Positions 25,520-33,275 of a DNA stretch of 47,756 nucleotides are shown in pieces; position 1 is the stretch's first letter, and each line of letters begins with the position of its first letter. This DNA comes from an uncultured Oscillospiraceae bacterium. Lineage in GTDB: Bacteria; Bacillota; Clostridia; Oscillospirales; Oscillospiraceae. The notes under the pieces were generated by a model. The model was not told the origin of the DNA. It was given only the letters and a program-made list of their open reading frames with translations, and did not search any database. The stretch spans positions 70,421 through 118,176 of the forward strand of contig CANPYX010000004.1 in assembly GCA_947588955.1 (NCBI GenBank), given 5' to 3'. The translations under genes and the position numbers were made by a program.

Positions 25520-25987
25520 TTATTCTCTTACCATTCTGAAAAAAGTGCCTGCTCCAATCCCCGTTGTCAATTCATACTGCTCACCGTCAATACGAAACCC
25601 TGCGTTTTTATAACACATTACAGCTCTCATGTTCCAAGTACGCACTTCAAGATACAGCGGCTTTTCGGAATATAGCCTTTTTGAAATGTGGTATGCCTCC
25701 TCCAGCATCCTACGGCCATAATGTTTCCCACAAAGACCGGGATCGACGCCAATACCTATGAAGACCTCTTTATCTTTCTCTGAAATATTCACAAAGCCCA
25801 CAAGCACATCTCCATCCAGAAAAGCAAAGTAGTTTTTCTCGTTTTTTGGATTCATAAAACCGCTTTGCTGGGCTTTCATCATATCATAAGATGGGAGATT
25901 GTATATTTTATACTCCCCAGAATATTCCCAAGCACAAATCTGCCGTTTATCGTCTTCCGTCAAATTTCTGTATTTCAGTTGATTCAT
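25520..25987 (-). CDS. GNAT-family N-acetyltransferase
   Basis: Acetyl-CoA-dependent acyltransferase of unknown substrate. The 155-aa product has the GNAT fold pattern: beta4 EVFIGIGVDPGLCGKHYGRRM with the acetyl-CoA loop (GKHYGRR, consensus Q/RxxGxG/A), a following helix and LEVRTWNMRAVMCYKNAGFR (N-x-R-A and Y-x-x-x-G-F). I chose ATG 25987 because GGGGGG lies 5 nt upstream. Codon endings are much richer in A/T than in neighbouring genes, suggesting horizontal acquisition with the YcxB-like gene 0.3 kb upstream, with which it shares a near-identical promoter block. Confidence 0.85.
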   Translation of the reverse strand: MNQLKYRNLTEDDKRQICAWEYSGEYKIYNLPSYDMMKAQQSGFMNPKNEKNYFAFLDGDVLVGFVNISEKDKEVFIGIGVDPGLCGKHYGRRMLEEAYHISKRLYSEKPLYLEVRTWNMRAVMCYKNAGFRIDGEQYELTTGIGAGTFFRMVRE

Positions 25988-26043
25988 AGATCCCCCCACA
26001 CACAAATCCCTATTAGTCGAACAGCCGCCCACTTGACCGTTAA

Positions 26044-26097
26044 CATTATACCACCTAAATGTGTAGAAATCTACTGTCCGCTTAGGCGGTTAATTAT
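26044..26097 (-). promoter_or_regulatory. Promoter block upstream of the GNAT gene (copy 1 of a duplicated block)
   Basis: Minus strand: TAATTAACCGCCTAAGCGG, ACAGTAGATTTC, then AGGTGGTATAATG; TATAAT at 26050-26045 with TG extension. The block recurs at 26959-27012. A small dyad CCGC/GCGG in this copy is replaced by ACTGTC/GACAGT in the other. Confidence 0.65.
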
Positions 26098-26168
26098 GAT
26101 TAATAATTATTCACGATTTTAGCAGGGAACACAAAGTCGAATTAAGGGGTTTGCGGCTCCCTGACAAG

Positions 26169-26300
26169 CTAACTGCTAATGCCAACGCTGAAACAATCAC
26201 CGTATGGCTCCAACACTTTTGAAATAAAGGAAATATCATCATCTGCTCCGCTTAAATATATTTCCGTGCCATAATGTTCGCTTCTAAAGATGTTCCTAAG
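26169..26300 (-). pseudogene. Possible coding remnant downstream of the YcxB-like gene
   Basis: In another frame than the YcxB-like gene, overlapping its last codons, a stretch reads plausibly as protein (NIFRSEHYGTEIYLSG then ADDDISFISKVLEPYG) with A/T-ending codons like its neighbours and stops at 26169. The frame opens at 26429 without an RBS. It may be the tail of a decayed gene or a chance ORF. I do not recognise a family. Confidence 0.25.
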
Positions 26301-26931
26301 GTTTAGAAGCGGTTTTCTGAAAAATAAACGAAGTGAACATAGCGGCATCACCCGAAACCAAGTCCTTTTTTTGCAGGAGTAATGCCCTTTCACCGTGATA
26401 CATAAGAAGCCAGAGATTCTCCGATTCAAATACTTCCGCTATTTGAGCATACGGGATAATTTCCCGGCTTTCGCATGATGTAACGGTTATGCCTGTTTCG
26501 TCAAAATCAATCTTAGCCGCGGCTTTGCGCCAGTCTATGGCTCGCCGTCCCGCAAGCAACTTTTTTGCCTCATTTTTGCAGGAGGCCGGAACGCCGGCGG
26601 TTCTTCCTTTGCCGCTGAGAAAGAAGCTCAAAAGGCCCGCGATGATTGCAATGATACCGGCCAAAATGAGGATAGGCGCCCTCTGTTCCGCAAGACCGGG
26701 GACCAAAACAAACACGCCCAAAGCGAGCAAAACAACGCCGTAAACGCGGTACCGTCCCTGCCGTTTCTCCCTACCCGGTCCTTTATCGGCATAGCTGTTC
26801 AGCGCGTCTGTCGCTTTCCATATCCCGGACAGAGCCCGGCGGCTGTGGGCCTCCAAACGCTGACGGAGCAGCTCCTCGGTTTCACCGTCCAGCGCAGGGT
26901 CGTCATAGCTGCTGATTTGAAAAAGAAACAC
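26296..26931 (-). CDS. YcxB-like membrane protein
   Basis: Small membrane protein with two adjacent helices (about residues 60-105, VYGVVLLALGVFVLVPG and ILILAGIIAIIAGLLSFFLS) and a C-terminal YcxB-type domain (FDETGITVTSCES, IPYAQIAEVFESENLWLLM, ALLLQKKDL). The function of this domain is unknown. I chose GTG 26931: GGAGG at 26944-26940 is 8 nt upstream, while the GTG at 26940 and ATG at 26937 overlap or crowd the RBS. That gives 211 aa. It shares its promoter block with the GNAT gene downstream, so the two may respond to one signal. Confidence 0.75.
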   Translation of the reverse strand: MFLFQISSYDDPALDGETEELLRQRLEAHSRRALSGIWKATDALNSYADKGPGREKRQGRYRVYGVVLLALGVFVLVPGLAEQRAPILILAGIIAIIAGLLSFFLSGKGRTAGVPASCKNEAKKLLAGRRAIDWRKAAAKIDFDETGITVTSCESREIIPYAQIAEVFESENLWLLMYHGERALLLQKKDLVSGDAAMFTSFIFQKTASKP

Positions 26932-26958
26932 AATCATCACCTCCAGAATTTATAATTT

Positions 26959-27012
26959 CATTATACCACCCAAAAATGTGGAAATCTACTGTCCGTTAAG
27001 ACAGTTAATTAT
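26959..27012 (-). promoter_or_regulatory. Promoter block upstream of the YcxB-like gene (copy 2 of the duplicated block)
   Basis: Minus strand TAATTAACTGTCTTAACGG, ACAGTAGATTTCCACA, GGGTGGTATAATG; TATAAT at 26965-26960 with TG extension and TAGATT 17 bp upstream as a weak -35. About 80 percent identical by eye to the block at 26044-26097. Confidence 0.65.
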
Positions 27013-27032
27013 ATTTTAACAAATCAATTACC

Positions 27033-27100
27033 ACCCCCAGCGCCCATTAAGGGCGCGGTCCTGAAAAGAGCCCCGCGGCTCAGGAGCGTCCGTGCGGTCC
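27033..27100 (-). repeat. Family 2 repeat fragment, copy 2e
   Basis: Minus-strand piece containing only the GAGCCGCGGGGCTC stem, TTTTCAGGACC and the GCGCCCTTAATGGGCGC stem, matching the first part of copies 2a and 2d; the later stems are missing. Confidence 0.6.
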
Positions 27101-27121
27101 TTAATAAGGCAAGATTGTAGA

Positions 27122-27150
27122 TTTACATTTCAAGCATTTCGTGGTATATT
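27122..27150 (+). promoter_or_regulatory. Promoter of prfA-tsaC-coaE-aminopeptidase
   Basis: TTTACA at 27122-27127, 17-bp spacer, TATATT at 27145-27150 with TG extension, 30 bp before the prfA start. Confidence 0.7.
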
Positions 27151-27180
27151 TGAAAACAAGAAAAGTCAAGGAGCTTTAAC

Positions 27181-28242
27181 ATGTTTGAAAAAATGGAGGG
27201 AATCGAGGAGCGGTATGTTGCCGCGCAGGGGAAGCTTGAGACGCCGGAGGTGTATTCCGACCCCGCGGCTTATGCCGCTCTTGCCCGTGAGGTCAAGGAG
27301 CTGACTCCTGTGGTGGAGGCATATAGGCGCTGGAAGGGCCTGCGGCGCGACCTGGAGGAGGCGCGGGAGCTGCTTTCCGACCCGGAGCTGGGGGCTATGG
27401 CGCGGGAGGAGATGGAGAGCGCGAAGGCGGGGATAGACGCCGCCGAGAGGGAGCTGAAGCTTTTGCTGCTGCCAAAGGACCCAAACGACGGGCGGAACGT
27501 CATAATCGAGATACGCGGGGGCGTTGGCGGGGAGGAGTCTGCGCTGTTTGCCTCCGATCTTTACAGGATGTACTCCATGTACGCCGAGGCGCGGGGCTGG
27601 AGGACGGAGATCGCGTATATAAACGAGACGGAGCTGGGCGGGATCAAGGAGATAAGCTTCCTCATCGAGGGGGAGGGCGCCTGGTCGAGGCTGAAGTTTG
27701 AGTCCGGCGTACACAGGGTGCAGAGGGTGCCGGTCACCGAGTCCTCCGGGAGGATACAGACAAGCGCCGCCACGGTCGCGGTCCTGCCGGAGCTGGAGGA
27801 GCTGGAGTTCCAGATAAATCCGGCTGATTTACAGATAGACACCTTCCGCTCCACCGGCGCGGGGGGACAGAAGGTGAACAAGACCGAGTCCGCCATACGC
27901 ATAACACATCTGCCCACGGGGACGGTGGTGGAGTGCCAGGACGAGCGGAGCCAATACAAGAACAAGGACAGGGCCATGAAGATACTGGTGAGCCGCCTCG
28001 CCGACTCCGAGAGGCGGAAAAGGGACGCGGCGGTGGCGGCGGAGAGAAGGAGCCAGGTGGGGTCCGGCGACAGGTCGGAGAGGATACGCACATACAATTT
28101 CCCCCAGGGGCGGGTGACGGACCACAGGATAAATCTGACGCTTTATAAGATAGAGCAGGTCATGAACGGGGGGCTGGACGAGATTATCGACGCCCTCATA
28201 ATGGCGGACCAGGCGGAGAAGCTGAAGGGGGAGGACGCGTGA
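27181..28242 (+). CDS. prfA: Peptide chain release factor 1
   Basis: Terminates translation at UAA and UAG. The 353-aa protein has the RF1-type codon-recognition tripeptide PVT (184-186, where most have PAT) in [15 protein letters not shown] and the catalytic GGQ (228-230) in [15 protein letters not shown], whose Gln is normally methylated by PrmC. No prmC gene is adjacent, although it often is in Firmicutes. AAGGAG precedes ATG 27181. The stop overlaps the tsaC start (GTGA), the first of three overlaps in this operon. Confidence 0.96.
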   Translation: MFEKMEGIEERYVAAQGKLETPEVYSDPAAYAALAREVKELTPVVEAYRRWKGLRRDLEEARELLSDPELGAMAREEMESAKAGIDAAERELKLLLLPKDPNDGRNVIIEIRGGVGGEESALFASDLYRMYSMYAEARGWRTEIAYINETELGGIKEISFLIEGEGAWSRLKFESGVHRVQRVPVTESSGRIQTSAATVAVLPELEELEFQINPADLQIDTFRSTGAGGQKVNKTESAIRITHLPTGTVVECQDERSQYKNKDRAMKILVSRLADSERRKRDAAVAAERRSQVGSGDRSERIRTYNFPQGRVTDHRINLTLYKIEQVMNGGLDEIIDALIMADQAEKLKGEDA

Positions 28243-28856
28243 GGACCAGGCTTTTGAGGGCCGACGAGACGGACGTGGCGGCGGAGCTTTTGAAGGGCGG
28301 CGGAGTCGTCGCCGTGCCCACGGAGACGGTATACGGGCTTGCGGCAAACGGGCTGGACGAGGCGGCGGTGAGGAAAATTTTCGCGGCGAAGGGGAGGGCG
28401 GAGACGAAGCCCATAAGCCTTTTCGCGGCGTGTATCGAGGACGCGGAGAGGTTCTGCGTCGTGGACGGGCGGGCGCGGAGGCTCAGCGTGCTTTGGCCGG
28501 GACCGCTGACGGTGATACTGCCAAGGCTGGGGTGCGTGCCCGACGAGATAACGGCGGGCGGCGAGGACGTCGGCGTGCGGGTGCCGGACGATAGGACGAC
28601 GCTGGAGATACTGCGACTGGCGGGGATACCGCTCACAGGCACCAGCGCGAACATAAGCGGGGAGCCGCCGGCGAGGAGCGCGGCAGAGGCCATGGAGATT
28701 TTCGCGGGGCGCGTGGACGCCGTGGTGGAGGGGGCGTCGCCCGGAGGGGTGCCCTCCACGGTGGTGGATCTGACGGGGAGTATTGCAAAAGTTGTGAGAA
28801 TGGGCGCGATTTCAAGGGAAACACTTGAAAAGCTGTTGGGAGAGGTGGTAGAATGA
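28239..28856 (+). CDS. tsaC: Threonylcarbamoyl-AMP synthase (TsaC/Sua5/YwlC family)
   Basis: Makes threonylcarbamoyl-AMP for the universal t6A37 tRNA modification. The 205-aa protein has the YrdC-fold signatures [18 protein letters not shown] (about residues 21-38), [12 protein letters not shown] (about 51-62), WPGPLTVIL (about 86-94), VGVRVPDD and the [12 protein letters not shown] loop (about 133-144), plus a short tail with STVVDL. It lacks the long C-terminal Sua5 domain. GTG 28239 overlaps the prfA stop; the stop overlaps coaE (ATGA). Confidence 0.94.
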   Translation: MRTRLLRADETDVAAELLKGGGVVAVPTETVYGLAANGLDEAAVRKIFAAKGRAETKPISLFAACIEDAERFCVVDGRARRLSVLWPGPLTVILPRLGCVPDEITAGGEDVGVRVPDDRTTLEILRLAGIPLTGTSANISGEPPARSAAEAMEIFAGRVDAVVEGASPGGVPSTVVDLTGSIAKVVRMGAISRETLEKLLGEVVE

Positions 28857-29449
28857 CCGTTGTGGGGCTCACCGGCGGGTCCGGGGGCGGCAAGTCCACG
28901 GCGCTGATGGCGCTTAGGGACCTGGGCGCGGTTATTCTGGACTGCGACGGGATATATCACCGGCTCCTCTCCGAGGACGGGGAGACGGCGGCGGAGATAA
29001 TCCGGGCGTTCCCCGACGCGGGGAAGGACGGGCGTGTGGACCGGAGGGCGCTGGCGGCTGAGGTTTTCGGCGATGAAGCGGCGCTTTTGAGGCTCAATTC
29101 CATAACGCACCCGGCTGTGGCGCGCAGGGTAGATGCGGAGCTTGAGAAGGCCCGTATGGACGGGCGGGAGCTTGCGGTAATCGAGGCCATCGCGCTTTTT
29201 GAGAGCGGGCTTTCGGACAGGTGTGGCGTCACGTTTTTCGTGAGGGCTCCCAGGAGTGACAGGATACGGCGCGTTATGGTGCGGGACGGTATCGGCGCCG
29301 AGGCGGCGGAGGCGAGAATAGACGCTCAGAAGCCGGACGGCTTTTTTGAGGAGCTCTGCGATTTTACGCTTGACAACAATTTTCCGGACAGCGAGGGGTT
29401 TTACCGGTACTGTCTGGGTGAATTCAGGAGGTTCATTAAAAATGGCTGA
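28853..29449 (+). CDS. coaE: Dephospho-CoA kinase
   Basis: Last step of coenzyme A synthesis: phosphorylates the ribose 3'-OH of dephospho-CoA. The 198-aa protein has the P-loop GLTGGSGGGKST (5-16; most relatives have GIGSGKS), the LDCDGIYH segment replacing the usual DaD.i.h, and a THPAVARRVDAEL helix matching the family's i.HP.v. A conserved arginine-rich lid (RSDRIRRVMVRDG) follows. The N-terminus is clearly CoaE, though the P-loop and the Cys in DCD are divergent. Operon overlaps: ATGA with tsaC, 8 bp with the aminopeptidase. Confidence 0.9.
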   Translation: MTVVGLTGGSGGGKSTALMALRDLGAVILDCDGIYHRLLSEDGETAAEIIRAFPDAGKDGRVDRRALAAEVFGDEAALLRLNSITHPAVARRVDAELEKARMDGRELAVIEAIALFESGLSDRCGVTFFVRAPRSDRIRRVMVRDGIGAEAAEARIDAQKPDGFFEELCDFTLDNNFPDSEGFYRYCLGEFRRFIKNG

Positions 29450-30827
29450 GATCAGAGACGAGCTTTTATACAGGCAGAAGCACATCCATGACGTGCTGGA
29501 CGGGGAGGAGCTGAGGCTCTCCCAGGAATACTGCGCGAGGTACATGGATTACCTTCAAAAGGCAAAGACCGAGCGGCTGGCGGTGAGCGAGGCCGTCAGG
29601 CTGGCGGAGGGCTATGGGTTCCGGAAATTTGACAGGAACGCGCCTCTGCGGGCGGGGGACAAGATCTACCGCTCCGTGCGGGGAAAGATGCTGCTTTTGG
29701 CTGTGATCGGGCGCGGGTCCATGGAGGAGGGCGCGAATATCTGCGCCGCGCACATCGACTCGCCCAGGCTCGATTTGAAGCAGATACCGCTTTATGAGCA
29801 AAACGAGCTGGCGTACTTCAAGACCCATTACTACGGCGGCATACGCAAGTACCAGTGGGTGACAATACCGCTGGAGCTCCACGGCGTCGTGGCGATGAAG
29901 GACGGGTCCACCGTGACCGTAAATATCGGCGCGGACCCGGAGGACCCGGTGCTGTATGTGACGGATCTGCTCCCGCACCTGGCGGCGAAGCAGTCCGAGC
30001 AGCCCCTTGCCAAGGCCATTCCTGGGGAGAAGCTGAACATCCTTTTGGGTTCCCTGCCCGTGAGGGACGACAAGGGCGCCGACAGGGTGAAGCTCAATGT
30101 TATGAAGATACTCAACGAGAAGTACGGGTTGACCGAGGAGGATTTTCTCTCCGCCGAGATTGAGGCGGTGCCCGCGTTTCCCGTGCGGGAGGTGGGGCTT
30201 GACAGGTCGCTCATCGGCGGCTACGGACACGACGACAGGGTGTGCGCCTTCGCGGAGCTCCAGGCCATATACGAGACGGAAAACCCGGAGAGGACGGCGG
30301 TGTGCATACTTGCCGACAAGGAGGAGATAGGCTCCGTTGGCGTGACGGGCATGATAAGCGAGGCCTTTGAGTGCTTCATGGGGGACATCTGCGCAAAGCA
30401 GGGTGCGCAGCTTCGGCACTGCTTTGAGAGCTCCTTCTGCGTCTCCGCTGACGTCACCAACGCCTTTGACCCCACCTGGCCGGAGGTCTCGGAGGTACGA
30501 AACAGCTCAAAGCTCAACTACGGCGTGGGTATCGCCAAATTCACCGGACGGGGCGGGAAATCCGGCTCCAACGACGCCTCCGCCGAGGTCATGGGCAAGA
30601 TCCGCCGGCTGTTCGCGGAGAACGGCGTCGTTTGGCAGTACGCCGAGCTTGGCAAGGTGGACGAGGGCGGCGGAGGGACCGTCGCCTGCTACATGGGCAA
30701 CCGCAACATCGACACGGTGGACGCGGGCGTGCCGGTGCTGTCCATGCACTCTCCCTATGAGGTTGTGGCAAAGCATGACTGCTACATGACCTACAAGGCG
30801 ATGAAGGCGGTTTATACTAATATCTAA
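29442..30827 (+). CDS. M18 family metallo-aminopeptidase
   Basis: Cytoplasmic zinc aminopeptidase (aspartyl-aminopeptidase-like; ApeB/LAP4 family) that trims N-terminal residues of peptides. I chose ATG 29442 (AGGAGG 10 nt upstream), giving 461 aa; an earlier in-frame start lies deep in coaE. Metal and catalytic signatures: AAHIDSPRLDLK (about residues 105-116), GYGHDDRVCAFA (about 262-273), DKEEIGSVG (Glu pair) and the final VLSMHSPYEV ligand His. The last codons (Y-T-N-I-stop) lie inside the left arm of a 13-bp inverted repeat bounding the downstream family 3 region, so the C-terminus may have been altered by an insertion. Confidence 0.93.
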   Translation: MAEIRDELLYRQKHIHDVLDGEELRLSQEYCARYMDYLQKAKTERLAVSEAVRLAEGYGFRKFDRNAPLRAGDKIYRSVRGKMLLLAVIGRGSMEEGANICAAHIDSPRLDLKQIPLYEQNELAYFKTHYYGGIRKYQWVTIPLELHGVVAMKDGSTVTVNIGADPEDPVLYVTDLLPHLAAKQSEQPLAKAIPGEKLNILLGSLPVRDDKGADRVKLNVMKILNEKYGLTEEDFLSAEIEAVPAFPVREVGLDRSLIGGYGHDDRVCAFAELQAIYETENPERTAVCILADKEEIGSVGVTGMISEAFECFMGDICAKQGAQLRHCFESSFCVSADVTNAFDPTWPEVSEVRNSSKLNYGVGIAKFTGRGGKSGSNDASAEVMGKIRRLFAENGVVWQYAELGKVDEGGGGTVACYMGNRNIDTVDAGVPVLSMHSPYEVVAKHDCYMTYKAMKAVYTNI

Positions 30828-31077
30828 TTAAAATAAGCCATTCGCGCCGGTCTTTTTCGCGTCGTCGTCGCTGAAGTCGCTTAACCTCGCCTCCGCGCAA
30901 GCGCGAAGGCTCAGGCGCGGACTTCGCTCCTCCTCTCCCCAACGGGCTTTTGCCCGTCGGGGACCCCGGTTGCGTCAGCCGCCTTGGAAATACATACAGT
31001 ATTCCCTGCGGCGTCTTCCTTGCCTGACACGAAAAATCCTCGCCGCTCGGTGTCTCCTTTTAAATAGATATTAGTAT
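30814..31077. repeat. 264-bp segment bounded by 13-bp perfect inverted repeats, containing family 3 copy 3b
   Basis: ATACTAATATCTA at 30814-30826 and TAGATATTAGTAT at 31065-31077. Inside, 30860-30965 matches the family 3 block between nrdD and nrdG (CGTCGTCG, CGCTTAACCTCGCC, GGCTCAGGCGCGG, TTCCTCCTCTC-like bases) with its own stem CCCCAACGGGC/GCCCGTCGGGG. The remainder (30966-31064) has no ORF I can support. This accounts for the gap after the aminopeptidase. Confidence 0.55.
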
Positions 31078-31102
31078 TACAACTCAAAATAAGACGCTGA
31101 AT

Positions 31103-31147
31103 AAAAATTCCCCCCTTGGGCAAACAATACCCGAAGGGGGAATTTTT
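31103..31147 (+). promoter_or_regulatory. Strong hairpin abutting the tepA start codon
   Basis: AAAAATTCCCCC/GGGGGAATTTTT (12 bp) plus an upper TTGGG/CCCGAA part. The 3' arm contains the only Shine-Dalgarno-like sequence (AAGGGGG), and its T-run touches ATG 31148. It can be read as a terminator of upstream transcripts or as an RBS-sequestering structure. Confidence 0.55.
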
Positions 31148-31849
31148 ATGGCCGAAAACGAGAATAAGAAGCCTGAGGAGATATACCAGAAGGACCAGAT
31201 AGAGGATATGGGCTCATCCACCGTCCGTTCGGAGAGGGGGACCATACACTGCCTCACCATCGTGGGGCAAATCGAGGGGCACCAGATACTTCCCTCGGAC
31301 AACAAGACCACGAAATACGAGCACGTCATGCCGCAGCTGGCGGCGATAGAGGAAGCGGAGGACATCGACGGGCTTTTGATACTGCTGAACACCCAGGGCG
31401 GGGACGTGGAGGCGGGGCTCGCCATCGCGGAGCTCATCGCCGGGATGTCAAAGCCCACGGTGTCGCTTGTGCTGGGGGGCGGGCACTCCATAGGCGTGCC
31501 GCTGGCTGTGGCGGCGAAGATGAGCATGATAGCGCCCTCGGCGGCGATGACCATACATCCGGTGCGGCTCACAGGCGTGGTCATCGGGGTCCCGCAGACG
31601 TACAACTACTTCGGGAAGATACAGGAGCGCATAGTGCGGTTCGTCACGGAGAACTCCCGCATAACCCGCGAGCGGTTCACGGAGCTCATGCTGAAGACCG
31701 GCGAGCTCGCCGCGGACGTGGGCACCGTCATCTACGGCGAGGAGGCGGTAGAGTCCGGCCTCATAGACCGCGTAGGCGGCCTCTCGGACGCTTTGGAATA
31801 CCTGCATAAGGAAATAGAGAAGTCAAAAAAGGGCAAAGCCCTTTTTTGA
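31148..31849 (+). CDS. tepA: ClpP-like serine protease, TepA/YmfB family
   Basis: Member of the ClpP/crotonase-fold TepA group (translocation-enhancing protein of Bacillus). The 233-aa protein has an acidic, charged N-terminus then TIHCLTIVGQIEGH, LNTQGGDVEAGLAIAE (oxyanion region), GGGHSIGVPLAVAA with the probable nucleophile Ser, MTIHPVRLTGVVIGVPQ with His, and TGELAADVGTVIYGEEAV. No signal peptide is seen. The last seven residues (KKGKALF) are encoded by hairpin A of a family 1 repeat, so the native C-terminus was probably extended or replaced. The RBS is inside a strong hairpin. Confidence 0.88.
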   Translation: MAENENKKPEEIYQKDQIEDMGSSTVRSERGTIHCLTIVGQIEGHQILPSDNKTTKYEHVMPQLAAIEEAEDIDGLLILLNTQGGDVEAGLAIAELIAGMSKPTVSLVLGGGHSIGVPLAVAAKMSMIAPSAAMTIHPVRLTGVVIGVPQTYNYFGKIQERIVRFVTENSRITRERFTELMLKTGELAADVGTVIYGEEAVESGLIDRVGGLSDALEYLHKEIEKSKKGKALF

Positions 31850-32020
31850 GGGGGAAACGTGCGGAAGACCATCGAGAAAAGCCTGCGGGCTTTTCTCGAT
31901 GGTCTTCCTGCTGTCGCGCTGCGCGCACGCCCCGAAAGGGCGCACACTTGCGCGACAAAAGGTGATTTTTCCGACGTACATGCCGCCGGAAAAATATTGA
32001 ATTTTGAGTTTTTGGCAGTC
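31825..32020 (+). repeat. Family 1 structured repeat, copy 1c (overlapping the tepA 3' end)
   Basis: Hairpin A AAAAAAGGGC-aaa-GCCCTTTTTT (31825-31847) carries the tepA stop. Hairpin B (31863-31908) is a 21-bp perfect stem around TGCG, unrelated in sequence to the other copies. Hairpin C has outer TGTCGCGC (31912-31919)/GCGCGACA (31950-31957) and inner GCCC/GGGC. Hairpin D is at 31965-31995. The tail to 32020 matches copy 1a. Confidence 0.8.
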
Positions 32021-32056
32021 TAAAAGCCGTGACCCTTGTGGGGCCACGGCTTTTTA
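32021..32056. terminator. Bidirectional terminator between tepA and the M23 gene
   Basis: AAAAGCCGTG/CACGGCTTTT with inner CCC/GGG; T-runs in both directions. It ends one base before the M23 stop codon. Confidence 0.75.
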
Positions 32057-32057
32057 G

Positions 32058-33260
32058 CTATCGAACAATATATGTAGAAGAATCGAAGAACTGGAGGGGG
32101 TTGATCTTTACGCCGTCTTTCCAAATCTCGAAGTGGAGGTGCGGGCCGTTGACGATGCCGGTGGCGCCGGAGAGACCTATCTTCTGGCCCTTCTGAACTG
32201 TATCGCCCTTGGAGACCAGGCGCTTGGACATGTGCCCGTAGAGGGAGCAGTAGCCGTTGCCGTGGTCGATTACGATGTAGTTTCCGTAGGAGCTTGAATA
32301 GGCGGACGTGATGACGGTGCCGGTGTCAGAGGCGTAGATGTTGGCGCCGGTGAGTGCCTTGAGGTCAACGCCCTTGTGGTTGGTGGAGGCACCGGCAATG
32401 CCGGTGTCGCGCCCGCCCCAGCCGGAGGTGACCACGTTGGAGTCCACGGGCCATTGGAACTGCCCGGTGCCCTTGACGCGGCGGCTCGCCTCCAGCTCCC
32501 TCTGGAGCTTGGTTATCTCCGCCTTCAAAGCGTCCTCGTCGGCGGCCTTGGCGTCATAGACCGCCTGCATCTGTGTGATGTCGTCCTGGAGGGCGTTTAT
32601 GAGGTCGATTGCCTCCTGCTGCTCAACTTCGAGCTGGTCCTTTGCCTCCTGCTGCTCCTGGCGCTTGACCTCCATGTCCGCCTGTACGCTCTCCAACGTG
32701 GCCTTGGCGTTTTCCGTCGCCTCACGCGCGGAGACGTAACGCTGGTAAAGGCTCTCGTCGTAGTCCATTATGGAGGAGATCATGTCGATACGGGTGAGAA
32801 GGTCGGAGAAGTCGCGGGCGCCAAAGATGATGGCGTAATAGGAGACGGTGCCGTTTTCCTCCATGGCGCGGATACGGACCTTGTACTGCTCCCACTGCGC
32901 CTCCTCGTCGGCCTTGCGCTGGGCGACCTCCTCCTCCTTTTCGGTTATGAGGATGCCGTACTGCTCGATCTGGGCGTCGTAGTTGGCGATGACGTCCATG
33001 GTCACCTCGATACGCTGGTCCAGGAGCTTCTTTTTCTCGGTGAGCTGGGACTTTTCGTATTTGGCGGAGTTTATCTCGCTTTTCAGGTCCTTCTGCTGCT
33101 GGCGAAGGCCGTCCAGGTCCTTCTGGAGCTTATCGATCTCGTCCTGGGTGACGGCTCCGGCGGTGGAGGCGAGGATGGAGATAAGCACGGACGCCGCCAT
33201 AAGCACAGCCAGGACGACGCACATGACGCGGATGAAGATTTTTTGAGCCTTGTTGTTCAT
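32058..33260 (-). CDS. Murein hydrolase activator/M23 peptidase with coiled coil (EnvC/PcsB-like)
   Basis: Exported peptidoglycan hydrolase probably controlled by the FtsEX complex encoded just upstream. The 400-aa protein has an N-terminal signal/anchor helix (about residues 8-36), long coiled coils (about 38-115 and 165-260, Glu/Gln/Lys-rich) and a C-terminal LytM (M23) domain (about 270-398). Zinc and catalytic motifs are intact: NHKGVDLKA (H-x3-D), HGNGYCSLYGHMS (HxH-type) and PHLHFEIW. An intact site suggests an enzyme rather than a degenerate EnvC activator. RBS GGGGGAA precedes ATG 33260. It is last in the cdaR-ftsE-ftsX operon, 15 bp after ftsX, followed by a strong terminator. Confidence 0.93.
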   Translation of the reverse strand: MNNKAQKIFIRVMCVVLAVLMAASVLISILASTAGAVTQDEIDKLQKDLDGLRQQQKDLKSEINSAKYEKSQLTEKKKLLDQRIEVTMDVIANYDAQIEQYGILITEKEEEVAQRKADEEAQWEQYKVRIRAMEENGTVSYYAIIFGARDFSDLLTRIDMISSIMDYDESLYQRYVSAREATENAKATLESVQADMEVKRQEQQEAKDQLEVEQQEAIDLINALQDDITQMQAVYDAKAADEDALKAEITKLQRELEASRRVKGTGQFQWPVDSNVVTSGWGGRDTGIAGASTNHKGVDLKALTGANIYASDTGTVITSAYSSSYGNYIVIDHGNGYCSLYGHMSKRLVSKGDTVQKGQKIGLSGATGIVNGPHLHFEIWKDGVKINPLQFFDSSTYIVR

Positions 33261-33275
33261 TTGTTCCCCCGAAAG

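Noticed and set aside
28853..29449. coaE as a pseudogene because of the GGSGGGKS P-loop and the DCD segment
   Set aside because: Frame is intact, Lys-Ser of the P-loop retained, length and operon position normal; treated as a divergent but functional gene.
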